A DNA stretch of 64,000 nucleotides, from assembly GCA_031772625.1 (NCBI GenBank), contig CM062817.1:887826184-887890183 (forward strand). Direction: 5' to 3'. How positions within the stretch are numbered: the first letter of the stretch is position 1; every line of letters begins with the position of its first letter. The DNA comes from Pinus tabuliformis. Lineage: Eukaryota > Streptophyta > Pinopsida > Pinales > Pinaceae. The notes below the pieces were generated by a model, which was not told the origin of the DNA, searched no databases, and was given only the letters and a program-made list of their open reading frames with translations. Of the stretch, positions 21,619 through 35,065 are shown one piece after another. Both the position numbers and the translations under genes were made by a program.

Positions 21619-24600
21619 TGTTAACGCTCAAACTAATAGGGGACCTAAGGGGGGTCCTTAAAGGGCAAATGCTAGGCCAAGGGCAACAAATGGAGACTTA
21701 GCCCACTGTCACCTTAGCTAAGGATCCCTTCTATTCACAGACTTTCACCAATGGGAGGAGACCCAATATATTGTAGAGTCACTAATGAAGGATAAGTAAA
21801 ATGAAAGGATGTGGAGTGACCCAAATAATCCCTTTCCCGGAAGAGTTAGAAAGATAGAGCGTGCTTGCTTTCTAAGCAAGGTACAATGTCTTCTAGGGAA
21901 AGGAAGGGAGCATTTGGGGGTTAGGGTTATGGGATATGACTTATGAAGGAATTTCTCAATCCCTAAAATCCTTATTGAAATTGGTATTCCAGGTGGTTCT
22001 TGAAAAATTGTTTTTTCAAAGGAATGGGACCACACAGAACCAAGTGGACCCAGTCTAGGGTAGGGGAGAAGAGTAGGGCAACCAATGATTGTCCCTAACC
22101 TGGACAAGGTATGGAAATCGATCAAATAAAGAATATCCCCCTAAAGGTTTGAATTAATCCAATAAGGTACTAGCCTTTGTGGATGCTAGGGCAAAGTTTG
22201 ATCCCGAAGTTAGGGCTTGGCATTTCTCACAACTCCACCATCGTAATGGCCTCAAATTTGGAGGGGATTTTGAGGAAACACCAGCGCAGAAGCCCCTAAG
22301 AGATCGAACTTTTTGGATGGGTGGTTTTCTGGGAAAACGATGCCCTAGGTGACCCAACTTAGCTAGACGTGGAGAAAGGTGAAAAATATGTGTTTTTAGG
22401 TGACCACCTCTTGATGGATCAGTGCCTTAGTCTAGGGAGAATGGAGTCTATGATGAATATGAGTGAGGACCGTTGGTTCTTGGTCAAGGAGGCCTCAAGA
22501 CTACTTTTCTAGCCTTCTAGGTCAAAGAGAAGCAATCTTGCAGCTTTTATAATTCGATGCACAAAGGAGATGGCTTATCAAGGTCAATTCGTTGTTAGAA
22601 TTACCCCTAGGAGACTTCGTTTACATTACATGGCCCATACATTGAGAGATTCTATAATAAAGACAATACTTCACAATTTAAAGCAGTAAATGCATGCAGC
22701 AATTAGCCCTAAAAATAGCGAAAATCCCAATCCAATGTATATGACAAAGTAAAACAAGAATAACTTTAGAAGCATGTACTTAAATGTAACGAAATATATC
22801 CAACCATCCACAATTGACAAAAGAAAACCTCCAAGATAATATAGACCAATATCCACACATTAAAATTCATCCATAAAGCTCCAATTCATCCTCTTGAAAA
22901 AATGTGAAATTCTCAGGAGAGAGAAAAGATCCAATCCAAAGTGATGATAAGCAAATGAACTCATCTCACTTGTATTTATACACTAATTAGGAGTTTGAAT
23001 TAGCCTTATTGGCCTACATGAGCCCCAAAAATAAAATAATGTTTTAATAAATCAACTTTTGGTGACAAGCCCATCAAACTAGGTCATAAATGAAAGAATA
23101 AGCCTCTCAAGAGGTCAAATAATAATCTATGTATGTCATAGGGCCCTCTAAGACGCCTAAAGAGGTCCATGGGTGCCATAATGAAGAGTAGGACCCTCAA
23201 AAGTAGTGGACAAGGGGTTGACCCCTTGCAATAACTTGTAGTGCTCCAAATGACATGTGGGGACACACAAGTGTCTTCATGGGTCTCCAAACAAATTAAA
23301 GATGCCTGTAGATCGCCTGCAAGGGCTAGGATGATGGTGTAGTGATGCCACATCATCGTGCAAGTCCTGGATCATCTGCCAAGTGTATGGTGCAAATCTA
23401 CGGCCAACTAGGCATGATGGATCAGGTGCATCTTCCTCGTCCAATAAGTGAACCACAAGCAATCTCTGAATGGCTGTCGGGATCCATGGAGTGCTTTCTG
23501 CTGCTGTGGAGGCCCATGGCTCTCAACGCACACTCTACATGTGCCAATGTAGCCCTTTGGAGGATTAGGACCCCGTATAAGGAGACCAAACCCAAGATGG
23601 AGACCATCTGCAATCCTGCATAAGACCCAATGTGTCCACTAGCCTTCCAGTACAACAAGTCATTAGAGAAATCAAGTAAATGAGCCTACCAATCATGGAC
23701 CACAGGTGGGGACTTCATAATGGCCTGCCCTTCCATAATGGGCTTCGACATGCACCAATGTCTCCTAAACTCCAAATTGGGTTAACCAAGAATCCTACTA
23801 GGTGGTTTCTACTTCTAAAGGGGATAATATATTCAAGGTACATCCTTCTAAAGGTGGTGGCATATGACAAATAGGTGAATGAGGTAGGGGATGAGAAGGG
23901 GCAACCCTAGGTCACATGTTGGGGTACAAGGATAGCTAATAAGACAGAAGCCCACACTTGGGTTTATAATCTATAGGAGAGAGAAATATATGGTACATGA
24001 GGTGCCCCGGCCTTCATTTTTCCACCCTTCTTTATATGCCTCTTGCCTTTTATGATTCTTTGATTAATTGCTCGCGGTTCAAAGGGTAAGAGCATGATGT
24101 ATAAGATATAGCAGTGAATACCCCCTTTAAAGGTAGGGTCGTTCATTGCCTACTAGGGGTTGGGACAATCATGGGTTCCTATATGATGGAGTTTCATAGA
24201 ACAGGAAGGAACCAGGGTGACAACCATGATGATTGGGTAGAGCTCATTTATTAGCTTTTGCCCACATGCTAAATGCGTTTGTCCCAGCCATCTTTTGCAT
24301 TTTGTGGTACATTTTCCGTTTGAATGTGTCCAAATATGATTTTATCTTTTCTTCTTAGCTGCATCAATCTTCGGGCTTCATTCCAACTCATGAACCAAGG
24401 TGTGGGCAAGGGAACGGATAAGCTGACCTTATGTGGACCCAGTGGAGGAATGTGGACCCAAGTGGGAGAAATGATGAATGGGGTGATAACGATTGGAAAG
24501 AGGGTAATATAAGCAGATAAGGGAGAGGGAGAACACAACCAAAATCCGAGTTTCCCATGAAATATCGTCCCTAGATCCAAATGGTCAGTGAAAGAGATCC

Positions 24601-24951
24601 CATGAGACTAGAATACAAGGTTAATATCCAAAAGGGGTCTAGAGGACAAGGGAATAGACCTAACCCATTCTTTCCATTGAATCCCCCCATTAATCCATGC
24701 CAGAAGTGTCCATGATAAGCAAACTACAATACTCAATTATCAAATGACAAGGCATACCTTTAGGTTCGAGAGGCCCACCTCAAACATACGATCATGGCAG
24801 ATGGGCGAGGGACCACATGGCTGGCTCAGGTGGCAGAGAAATGGCACAATGAACTAGCTAGTGGGTGCAAGGGGTTACTGGCTGCTAGCTGAGGACCATC
24901 TTTGAGAAAAAATTTCTCCTAGGGATATCACCCACGAAATGATGGGTAACA
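21619..24951 (-). mobile_element. 3.3-kb TG...CA insertion, probably a giant solo LTR (family E)
   Basis: It interrupts the copia integrase: coding text on its two sides is contiguous in the family. It begins TGTTAACGCTC and ends ...GGGTAACA, flanked by GAGCT (21614-21618) and GAGTT (24952-24956), a 5-bp duplication with one mismatch. The sequence from its right end, read in reverse, matches plus-strand DNA that starts at 30620, and the match continues (for example ACCACAAAATGCAAAAGATG near 24290 and near 31235). On its minus strand a GTATAAATAC box (near 22980) lies about 2 kb from the start, where an LTR promoter would sit. No coding capacity is seen. The retroelement class is unknown. Confidence 0.65.
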
Positions 24952-24956
24952 GAGTT

Positions 24957-25600
24957 CTAGTGGACATCAGGCCACAAATATCTGAATGTATGAGTCCTAA
25001 CACGCCATTAGCTCTGATTTCACTTCTTGGAAATGTTTCCTTAGCATACTTCCCAAGTACGCATCCTCTGCACACGTCAATGTGTTCTGTGCCAAGTTTT
25101 GGAACCCCTGTTACCGTTTCTTTGAGCATCCTCAGCACTACATGGTGTGGATGTCCCATTCTCCTATGCCATAACTCATTCAATTGCTTCCCACTGCTTA
25201 CTTCGAACTCCAATCTATCTTACCTTTTTCCAGCTTGGGTGTTTGACATACACTTTCTTCCCTACGAAGTGAATATCATACCCCTTATCCTGTAACTAGG
25301 ATATTGAAATCAGGTTCATACCCAATCCTGACATGCAATACATTTGTAGCATTGATGCTTGCTCCTGACTCCCTCTAAAAATCTATGGTACCTCTCCCTA
25401 CTAGAGTACATTTCGTTTTGTTTTTCATCGTAATCTAGAAGTCCATATGCTCCTCTTTGTAGCTAGAGAAATATTCTCTAACCCCTGTCATGTGAACTAA
25501 TGTTCCACAGTCTATATACCAGACTCCCTGTGAAGTTGATCCTGCTAAGCAAGCAAATTGGTCCTCCAATCTGGAAGACAAATCTAAAGTCTCCTAAATG
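24957..25600 (-). pseudogene. Copia protease region and GAG-pre-integrase, fossil
   Basis: On the minus strand, protease-type text ending HMTG lies near 25490-25540, and the zinc-binding pre-integrase domain (ELWHRRMGHPHH, then CRGCVLGKYAKETFP) is at about 24960-25213. Copia proteins have this order. The integrase continues on the far side of the 3.3-kb insertion. Confidence 0.8.
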
Positions 25601-25937
25601 TTACTTTTGTCTATGGTTATGCCGAAGAATTTATAGTGTGCCATTCCTCTTTTCCACCCAGACACTACCTTTTTTCTAGTAAACTATTGCAAAACCCTCT
25701 ACGTCCAGCTAGAGATCTTCCCAACGAAGGTACTGAGCTGCTCCTTCTACCTCTAGAATCACTCGATCTTGAAGGATTGAATTTTTCTGCCCCTCTCAAA
25801 AAAAACGGTCTTTCCTCAAGCAACTCGGCCCCTTGGGAAAATATTGTGCTGCCTTTGGGAATTTCGACTTGCTACCCTTGCTGAGTAGTGAAATTCCTTT
25901 TCCTTTGTTTTCCTGAGCTCTCCGAATGATCAACTTT

Positions 25938-25949
25938 GCTCTAATATCA
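25938..25949 (-). other. Primer-binding site of the minus-strand copia element
   Basis: Reverse reads TGATATTAGAGC, directly inside the 5' LTR. It is close to the TGGTATCAGAGC seen in the same position of the related element at 62201-62212. Confidence 0.7.
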
Positions 25950-26902
25950 TGTGAAATTTTTATCTATTGTAGCAACTGGAAATTATTCTTCTAACTGAAA
26001 ATTTAATTATGTAGTTTATTTTCTACGGCAAACAACGAATAAAATCACAACTGCAATTTTCACCATAAAAATACTGCGGAAAATAAAATACTGGAAACTG
26101 AGAGATTCTAGCACACACAAGAATTTTGACACATTTATGTTTGGACAATTGTCCCCGAAAAAATCCAATGTGAGAAAACCGATGCAGTAGATGAGGGTTT
26201 TATTATTATTCTTTAGCAACAAATCTGAGTACAATAATTTATATGCCCAACGAGCAATCTAATCTGAGGAAAATATTGGCAAATTATCGTGAGATTTTTA
26301 CCTCACCCCACAGTTATTTTATGCATTTGAAATTGCCTCCCTAGCCTCTGCGCTGAGCTCCCTACGTCACCCTCTGCACAAAGTTTACGTTGGCCCTCTG
26401 AGAATTTCCGCCTTCCTTCCTTTGCCTCTTCCGGGAACTGGAAGCCTTCCTCCAGGAATGTTGTTGCCCTACTCTTCCACCTGTTACTCACCCTCTGGCT
26501 CTCTCTTCTCTGCTCAGCTGCTGCTACTGAGAAAATTGAACTGCCTGAGCAACTGAATATCTGCTCTGGTGCCTTCTCCATCACCACATCAATCTCCTCT
26601 TATAATCCATTGTTGAAGCACCAGCAGCCAAGATTAAAACTTAATCAATGGCTAGGATCATCTCTAGATCGATCCGTGTGAGTTTCTAGATGATTCTCAC
26701 CTTATCTCAATTAATATTGATTAATTAACCATATTCCCTAAGTTTAAACTTAGGAAATATTTTTAAAACAGTTAATAGTCTGATTGAGGCACTTTTGAGC
26801 GAAATTCCCATAAACAATTTATGGGTTTTTGAGATCTCATGTATTCTAGCCTCTCCACCAAATTTTGTGGCTAGAACACATCCAATGTTACAAAAACTAA
26901 CA
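25950..26902 (-). repeat. 5' LTR of the minus-strand copia element
   Basis: 953 bp, TGTGAAATTTT...AACTAACA on the plus strand, matching 17914-18863. Confidence 0.9.
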
Positions 26903-27059
26903 TTCTGAAAGAGCAAAATATACATACTCTTTATTCCCACGCTTTTTTTGGCATTTTCCAACGCCTTGTTTCACAACGGAGTTGATGAGAATTAGTCCTT
27001 GACTGAGCAATAAGAATTTTGGCTCTCCAAGAAGTATTGGCCCCTATGTACGCTTTTTG

Positions 27060-27713
27060 TTAATGATTATGAGTGGGATTAAACTCTTCAATATAGTACT
27101 TTTTCTTTCTCCCTAGCTCCTTATCCCAAGTACGCTTATGGAACTTATCCATAACAAAAGTTTTTATCTCTTTCCTGTTTGCGGGACACAAGTTCAAGCA
27201 AATACCCCATTTACTAAACCAATTATTATTTTGCCTCATCCAAGTCTTCTTTCTTTTGCACAATATGTCATTAAAGACAACCTTAGGCCATCTGCCCTCT
27301 TCCATTTGCTCAATTTTTTTTAAATACCTTATGAATCGCACCATAGCAATTGCTTCAATAGGAGCAGCCCCCATTTCACTTATCAAGATAGCATAAGGAA
27401 CTGCACTTTTTATTTTGAATTTGTTTGTAATCAAGCGCTTCTGAATTTTATCAATTTGTTTCCACTGCATGTAGGATGTACTGTTGGCCCACAGTTCACA
27501 ATCGTATTTAATCACCAGAATCACTAAAAGCCCAAAAAGAGTTTGAGTGGTTTTCCAGTCCCATAACTCTACCTCTCTACACCTATTTTGAAAAGCATAA
27601 AATGCTTTCCACCTTCCCAAATTTCTTTTCTTTCTACAGTCGTCCCAGCTTAGATTTCTCTTGAAGTCAATTCTAAGGTATTTGTAAGCCGATTGTTTGA
27701 GAATTTTATTCAA
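27060..27713 (-). pseudogene. C-terminal fragment of a non-L1 LINE reverse transcriptase
   Basis: An open frame of 217 codons on the minus strand. It starts in YKYLRIDFKRNLSWDDCR, a typical post-catalytic RT segment, and continues with WDWKTTQTLFGLL and KYDCELWANSTSYMQWKQID, the region corresponding to the LYGxExW box of CR1/RTE/Jockey-like LINEs. A conserved-looking C-terminal region (KIQKRLITNKFKIKSAVPY, then EMGAAPIEAIAMVRFIRYLK) follows. It differs from the L1-type LINE at 5474. Catalytic RT domains are absent, so it is a fragment, and no target duplication or tail was identified. The frame is unusually long for a relic here, which may mean recent fragmentation. Confidence 0.7.
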
Positions 27714-27773
27714 GTCCTTCGTGTAGATTGCTTTATATGGCTTCCTCTATGAAATATGAAAACAAGCTATATG

Positions 27774-30619
27774 AGCATCAAACTTCAAAGCTTGGAAATT
27801 TAGAATAGATATTCTTCTTGCAAAGAACAACGTTTTGGGCGTTGTGACAAGGAAGGTTACTAAACCAGCCGATACAGCGGGAAAAGAAAAATTCAAGGAA
27901 GATGACATCACTGTTATGTGTCTTATAGTGGACTCCATTAGGGATCAGTTGGTTCCCTACATTGCAAAACTTGATACCTCAAAGAAGTCGGATGCCCTAA
28001 TGAATCTCTACAATATCAAGAATGTTGGTCAATCAATGAGCTTGAAGAATGAACTTCGAAATACAAGGATGACTGATGACAACACCACAGCTTCTTACTT
28101 TGTAAGGATTTCTCAAGTAAGAGATCAGATTCAAGCAATTTGTGAATCCATTCTTGTTCAAGAACTAGTGATTATAGCGCTCAATGGTCATCCTAGATCA
28201 TGGGATGCTTTTGTAGCAGGTATAAGTAGTTGAAAGAAAGCTCCTACATTTGAACAACTATGGACAGCTTGTGCTCAAGCAAAAGAAAGATTGATGACTT
28301 GAGATCCTCAAGATGAGGAAGTTCAAGCCCTTGCAACTCGTTTTAAGAACAAGGGAAAGAAGAATTTTGGACCTCAGCAAAAGAAGTTAGGAAAGGGATC
28401 TTCCTCCTCTAATAAGAAGAAAGACTTATCAAAGATTCAATGTTATGGCTATCAAGAATATAGACATTTCAAAATAGATTATCTTAATATAGCCAATAGC
28501 AAGAAGAGAAAAGGGAAACAACATGCTTCCGCAACAGACGTTGAAGATGAAAAGCAAAAGAAGTCCAAAGGTGATAAGAATTTCTTTTACTATTTTGCTT
28601 TTACAAGTTCCTTTGCAGATGATGATGACATGTAGCTGGTAGATAGTGGAGCATCAAGACACATGACCGGAGAGCATGGGAATCTTTCAAGATTGATAGA
28701 AAAGAAGTTGTCTCAAAGAGTTGAACTGGGAGATAATAACAGCTATGCAGTAAAAGGAGTTGGAAAGGCATCCATAGAGTTGGAATCTGGTAATAATGTA
28801 CACCTCAGCAATGTTCTTTATGTACCATGTTTGAAAAAGAATCTTGTCTTTGTTTCTTGTTTGGAAGATAAAAGAGATAAGAGTTTCTTTTGTGGATGGT
28901 GAAGTACTTGTTTGGTCCAAGGGCTCTAGCATAGATGATGCTAGGGTTATTGGGTGTAATATTCCTAGTAGAAATATTAAGTGATGACAAAAGCAAAAAT
29001 ATGGACATGCAACCAAAAATTTCAACACACACAAAATATCAGATTACACTAGGAATTGCACCAAAATACCGAGCCATTTTATTAATCTGAGCATAATGGA
29101 GTACAAATAGATAGGAATAAAGGAACCTGGGCTTGCTGCAACAAGCAAGGCAAAACCCAAGTGATAATAATGATGCCCAAGTGCTAGAAAAGCTTCTCTC
29201 CAATTTTTGCGCTAACCCAATAATTTTTTGTTGCTGCTACTAGATAGGAAATGGGAGTTTTTCCCTCAAATGTGCTCAGAAATTTCTAAAAATTTAGTTG
29301 GTGCACTTTCTCAACAAGGCCAAAAAAACCCAGAAAGGGTTTGGGCTCCTTCCAACCAATCTTGGGACACCTAAAAAAGTGTGAGTTCCTCCTTCAGCCA
29401 GAAATTTGCTCCACCTGGAAATTACACTGCAAAAATGGGCTCCCAAGTCCCCCAAATCTCTCCCAAAATTCTCCTTCGGAATTCCACCAAATCTAGCCCC
29501 AATTTCTCAGGCACAGCACCATAGCAGCTCCACTCTCCAAATGCCTGCACAAGCCCAGCTAGTCACCCTTTAGACAGTCCCTGAAGATGGAAAATTCGGC
29601 CTCATAGTTAGCCCCAAAATTGGCTCTACAAATCACCTCAAGTATCCTACAAAATCTTTGAACAAAGTCCCTCTAATTCCCCGGAAACCAACAAGCACTA
29701 TAGTTTTTCCTCCAATTAATTTGTCCTCCCTCTATTGCGCCCAGTCTACATGCAGATCAAGTCCAATGCCCTTGAAACCAGCTCCGAAACAACTCCAAGT
29801 TGTAGCAAGATCTCTCCTAGGGTGACACTTGAGGTTCACTAAAGAAGAGTTGGAAATTACTGCCTGGAAATTCCCTTATGCTTAACAGCACTCGTTGACT
29901 TGCCTCAGTAGCTCAAGCAAACAAAGTTTGAGTTTTTAAATTGGCAAAAGACCCCAAAATGAAGCTCCCCTCTTCTATTTATCCTTGTTTCCCTTCTCTC
30001 TCCTTATGGGCCCTCTCATTCAACCTCCCTCTCTTCTCTCTTCCCTCCACATCAAATTCCTTAAGGGAGTTTGAATTTCTCCTTTGAGGTGGTCCCCACA
30101 TTCCACCATCCAAATAATTATTCCTTCTTTCTAATGTTTTGGAGCCCCCCTTCTCACAAAATTTAATTTGATGTCTCTCATCCACATTTCCTAAGTTTTA
30201 TGCCCAAATATTGTCTGCCACCAAAATTGCAAAAATTTGGAACTCACTTAGCAAATTTTAATTAAATAGAATATTACATTGGGATTCATGATGGAAGGCT
30301 ATCTAGACTTGTCACTCAACCAGATCAAGCACTAGTGCATGATGAGATAAATCCAAGTGAGCTATGGCATAGAAGGTATGGACATCTTCATTTCAGAAAG
30401 AACGAAGTTATATGCAAAGGTTGTGCTCTTGGGAAGAATATCAAGAAACCATTTCCAAACAGTGATAACAGATCTAAGGAAGCTTTGGACTTGATTCATT
30501 CTGATGAATGTAGTCTGAGGCCTATAAAACCTGTTGGTGGTTTGTTGTACTATGTGACATTTATTGATGACTTCTCCCATAAGACACGGATATATCTCTT
30601 GAAGACTAAGGATGAGGTA
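27774..30619 (+). mobile_element. Ty1/copia gag-protease-integrase fragment, fossil
   Basis: The plus strand carries copia gag (SNFKAWKFRIDILLAKNN near 27778-27835, on to about 28320), a lysine-rich nucleocapsid region, protease text (LVDSGASRHMTG near 28640), then pre-integrase and integrase text (ELWHRRYGHLHF, YYVTFIDDFSHKTRIYLLK, about 30355-30615). The two parts are separated by the solo LTR at 28955-30278, whose perfect target duplication shows that they were once contiguous. It is cut at 30620 by a family-E repeat. No LTRs of its own are visible. It has several breaks. Confidence 0.85.
28955..30278 (-). repeat. Solo LTR, family C relative, TSD TTGGG
   Basis: 1324 bp running TGTAATATTCC...GAATATTACA, with perfect 5-bp flanks TTGGG (28950-28954 and 30279-30283). 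It sits inside copia coding text. Its reverse strand aligns with the family-C LTRs at 716 and 48099, so it is in minus orientation. The ends form an inverted repeat (TGTAATATTC / GAATATTACA). Confidence 0.9.
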
Positions 30620-32389
30620 TGTTACCCAACACTAGTGGGTGACCCCATAAGAGAAATTTCTCTCCTAGATTTGTCTTTGGCCGGCAACCAGCAGCCCCTG
30701 ACAGCGACCGATATAGTCGATATTGTGTCAATTGATCTTTGCTCCCTAAGCCAGTCATATGTCCCCTCACCCATCCAATCCTAAAGGTATGTCTTTCATT
30801 GTGTAATCAGGTGCTCAAGCTTTTTTTCATTGGGCACACTTGGTATGGATTATTAGGTGGCTTGGAAGGAGGAAGGGTTTTGACTATAGTCTTGTTCCCT
30901 CACCTTAAATGGGGGTTTAATCCTCAACCCTAATCCTGTGGGATCTCCCATATTGGCTTAAGCTTCAGGATGGGCAATACTTGGGAAACCTTGATTTTGG
31001 TGGCGCAGTCTCCTTTTCCCTTTTCATATTTTTCACTCCCCTTTGCACATTACATGCCCTATTTCATCATCTTCCTTCTCTATGTCCACATGACCACTAT
31101 GTCCAAAAGGCTCTGGTACTCCCCCTCCCTTTGTCCACATGTCTGGGTCAAGCCTGGAACGTTGCCCCGAAGGTTGATGCAACTAGAAGAAAAAAAACGA
31201 TTAAAAGCGTATCATGGCCACATACAAAAGGAAATAATACCACAAAATGCAAAAGATGATCAGGACAATATATTAGTGTGTAGGCAAAAGCCAAACATGA
31301 GCTCTACTCCTTATCATTATGGCCATCACCTTGGTTCCTAGGGCCCCCATGAGCTCCCCCCGCATCATTAAGGAACCCATGCATATCCCAACCCTTGGTG
31401 GGCGATGAATTGCCCCACCTTAAGGGGGTAATCACTACTTATATCATACATAGCATGCTCTCATCCCCCAAAGCCCCGAGCAGTAATAATAAAAGAAAAT
31501 TCAAGAAAAGGCAAAAGGAAAATGAAGATGGGTGGAAAAACAAAGGCTGAGGTAACTCATGTACCGAGATTGCTCCCTCCCACATCCATACACCCAAATA
31601 TGTGGACATCCTTCATCATTACCACCCTTGAACCCATGGCATTTGGCCCTGAGACCCTTGTGTCCCAATCCATCTCATCATTATCCACATGACCCCTATC
31701 ACTTGAAGGATGTACCTCGGACATGTCTTTCCCTTTAGGGATTTGGAACACCTAATAGAGTCGTTTATTAGCCACTCCATCCTAAGGAGGTAACACCAAT
31801 ATATGCTCAAAGCCCCAAATTTCGAAGGGAAACCTAGTATGAAGCCTCATTTGTGCCCTTGATTAACAAGCTTGGTTCACTTGGATGCACCAATGAATTA
31901 TTGTACCTGATGGTGAGGAAACGCATTGGATCTTATGCATAATTGGCAGGTGGTTTCATCATGGGCTGGGCAACTTAAATGGGGCCCAAATCCACCAGAG
32001 GATCATATTGACACTTGTAGGGGATGCGTTGAGAGCCATGGGACTCTGTCATGTCATAGAGCATTATCTCATCTTATATGCACTGTTAACACCTTTAGCG
32101 GCTTGTTCATTGCCCCACATTATTTGCGAGACGATGCACTTGGACCAGCATTGCCCCTAGTTGGCTTAGTAGTGTACACATGGTTTAGCAAATGATCTAA
32201 GGCCCAAAGGAGATTTGTCTCATCCTTGAGACATGGGAGGGTAAGCACCATCATCAATGCCCTCATTTGGAGCAGTCTACAAGCTTATCTTTCACCAAGA
32301 AACCCATGAGACCAGTACTTGTGCCCCAAAGCCACTTGGGAGCACCATGTGATGATTTACATGGACATTAAGGGGCCACCACCTTATGT

Positions 32390-33336
32390 TGTTGATTTGG
32401 GGTAGCATCGGATGTGCTCTAGCCACGGAATTTGGTGGAGAGGTTGGGGCACATAAGATCTCCAATACCCAAAAAGGGTTTGGGCAGATTCTAAACAGAT
32501 CAGGAGATATTAAAATAATTAATATTTTTAATGGAGTCCCTAAGTCTAAACTTAGGTAAAATAAAATATTAATGTGTATTAATATGAATCTGTGTTAGAA
32601 TGGTCCAAAAAACATGGATCAAGCCAGATCTAATCTTAGTCGTTGATTAGGGACTTAATCTCGGCCGTTGAGATGTCAACATAAAAAGTATAAGAAGAGG
32701 CTTGAGGGGCACTTGGAGAACACACTGAGGGAGACCAGTCAGTGGAATTTCTGGAGCGGGGTTTGCTGAGAAATTGAACCAGTGGTCTGGAGAGCAGTTA
32801 GGAGGCAGCAAATACGAAACAGAGAGACGGGAGATCAACGCAGAGCCAGAGGAAGCCACACAGAGGCAGCAAAGATTGCGCAGAGCCAAAAGGGCCTGGG
32901 TCATCCACACAGGGGCTGCAGGAGTGACGCAGAAGCCCAGAGAGGCTGCGCAGAGCCTCAGTACGCTAACGCAGAGGGTTTCAGGCTGATGCAGAGGGTT
33001 TCAAGCTGTAGCAGAGGTCAGTAGGGCCTACGCCGGGTTTAGAAAAGTGTTGGAAGTTTGTCTATCTATGGGTAAGCCAGTTTGGCACCCTGTTCTACAA
33101 GAAAATTGCTGAATAATAAAATCCTCCCTTGCTGCACCGGTTTTCCCACATTGGTTTTTTTCGGGGACATTAATCCAAAATAACTGTGTCAATGTGTGCA
33201 TATGTTTGTTTCTGTATTACGGTGTGATATCTGCAGCAGTATTTATCTTAATGTTTGTTGAAGTAATTTCATGAATAACTTATGATGAAATAAGTAGGAA
33301 AAGTAAATCAATTGTTGCAGTGATAGAATTTTAACA
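32390..33336 (+). repeat. Solo LTR of the gag-only copia family (family A)
   Basis: 947 bp from TGTTGATTTGGGG to ...AATTTTAACA, flanked by TATGT (32385-32389) and TATGC (33337-33341). It is related to the LTRs at 34149, 36943 and 38060, and to the 5' LTR at 56596. It contains a run of GACGCAGAG-like words (32840-33030), followed by a poly(A)-signal region and the GGTTTTTTTCGGGGACAT box shared by the family. Confidence 0.85.
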
Positions 33337-34148
33337 TATGCATCACTTATGGGGCCCTCTCTCATCTTGGCACATAGAGGACCCAACTCGGCCTTCCAAC
33401 GACCTCATTCCACCATGACATCATTATTTGCGACCTACTATTGGATGGTTTACTCATAATTATGGAGATACTTGGTGGGATTGTCACCAAAGCCTTGTTA
33501 CTTTGCACATTAAAATAGTGTTAAGTGGCAAATTAGGCTAATTCGAATTAGATTGGACACATATTGTTAAAATATGGAACTGCGGTCAAATTCCACTTTG
33601 GACTACTCATTTGATGGAGATGATTATGCCATCAGATTCCCCTTTTCGAGAGGACCAAAATCGACCTAAAGATCACCTCATTTGGACAAGTGGAAACTGA
33701 GTTATGAATTATTTTATTCATACATATATTATGGATCAGGTCAGTCCTATGCACATGTACCAATGGATCGGTCAAGTGGACCCTCATGGAAGCCTATAAA
33801 TGGAAGATACCTCAAGCTCATTTGGACACATTGATCAAGTCCTCTTCTCCTCTTCTATTTTGTCTTGGTTTGCACAGGTCTGACGGAGAAAGCTCGCACA
33901 AGGGTCTGAAGCTACAGGATGAAGCTCACATTGAACTAGGGTTTTCTGATTCTTGGATGCTCGCACAGAACTAAGCATTTGAGTCCTCGGATGCTGGCAC
34001 ACAGTGATCATGAGAGCGACCAGGGACCCTTGGACGCTGGCACAGAGTCTTCATGAGAGCGACCAGGAGTCTGGGTCAGTTTGATACCCAGTCACCCGCA
34101 CATAATGGTATGGGAGCAACTGAGCTGCCATAGTCGCTATGATGCAAT

Positions 34149-35065
34149 TGTTGATTTAGGGTAGCATCAAATGTGCTCTAGCCATGAAAATTGGTGGAGA
34201 GGCTAAAGCACATGAGATCTCCAAGACCCAGAAATGGTTTAGACAGATTGTACCCAATTTGGGAGATATTAAAATAATTAATATTTTTAATGGAGTTCCT
34301 AAGTCTAAACTTAGGAAAAATAAAATATTAATGGGTATTAATATAAAACTGAGTTAGAATGTTCCAAAAGTCATGAATCAAGCCAAATTTAATCTTAGCA
34401 TTGATTAGAGATTTAATCTCGACCGTTGATGGACAAACGAGAAAAGTATAAGAGGAGGCTTGAGGGTCAGTTGGAGAATACACTAGAGTGATTAGTTATT
34501 CATTTTGTTAGAGTGGGGTTGCTAAGCAAAATTGAATCAGTGATCAGCAGCGAGGGGCAGTGAGTACGAGGCAGAGAGGCAAGGGCAATACTGGGAGACC
34601 AGCACAGAAGCAGAGAGAGCAAGAGCAGCAGTCAGTCCAAGCTACGTAGAGCCCAGCAGAGGGCAAAGGGAGTGACACAGAGGCTGCGCAGTGCCTCAGA
34701 AGGTTGACGCAGAGGGTCCTTGGGCTGACGCAGGTCAACAGGAGGCTAACGCAGTGGCCAAAAGGGCCAGCGCTGAGCTTTAGTTGTGCCAGAGAGGGTT
34801 TCGTGGGACAAGTTTTCTGAATACCTGTTTCCGGATATAGAGGTATTGTTGTTGTGTATTTTTCTCTGTCGGGTGAGCCGGTTAGGCACCCAGTTGTACT
34901 CAGATAAACTGCATAATAATATAACCCTCTGAATAGCTGCATCGTTTTCCCGCATTGGGTTTTTCCGGGGACATTGGTCCAAAAATAACGGTGTCACTTG
35001 TGTGCTTGTTTTCTTTCAGTTGATGATTTGTAGATGTTGAGATTGTACTTGTGTTTATTTTTAGT
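34149..35065 (+). repeat. Family-A LTR copy 1 of the gag-only complex
   Basis: Starts TGTTGATTTAGGG. It aligns closely with 38060-39029 and carries the GACGCAGAG-like words at about 34680-34760. The right border is approximate. Confidence 0.75.

Larger units (their letters stand above)
17914..26902 (-). mobile_element. Ty1/copia retrotransposon, minus strand, fossil
   Basis: Two related LTRs of about 950 bp (17914-18863 and 25950-26902), both TG...CA, enclose an internal region read on the minus strand. A primer site resembling initiator-tRNA type lies next to the right LTR (25938-25949), and a polypurine tract (reverse of CTCCCTCTTAGCG) next to the left LTR. The flanks TTCCG (17909-17913) and TTCTG (26903-26907) agree in 4 of 5 bases, consistent with an aged target duplication. 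Protease, integrase, reverse transcriptase and RNase H pieces can be recognised in copia order; gag is not visible. It has many breaks and is clearly old. A 3.3-kb repeat is inserted inside its integrase region. Confidence 0.9.
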
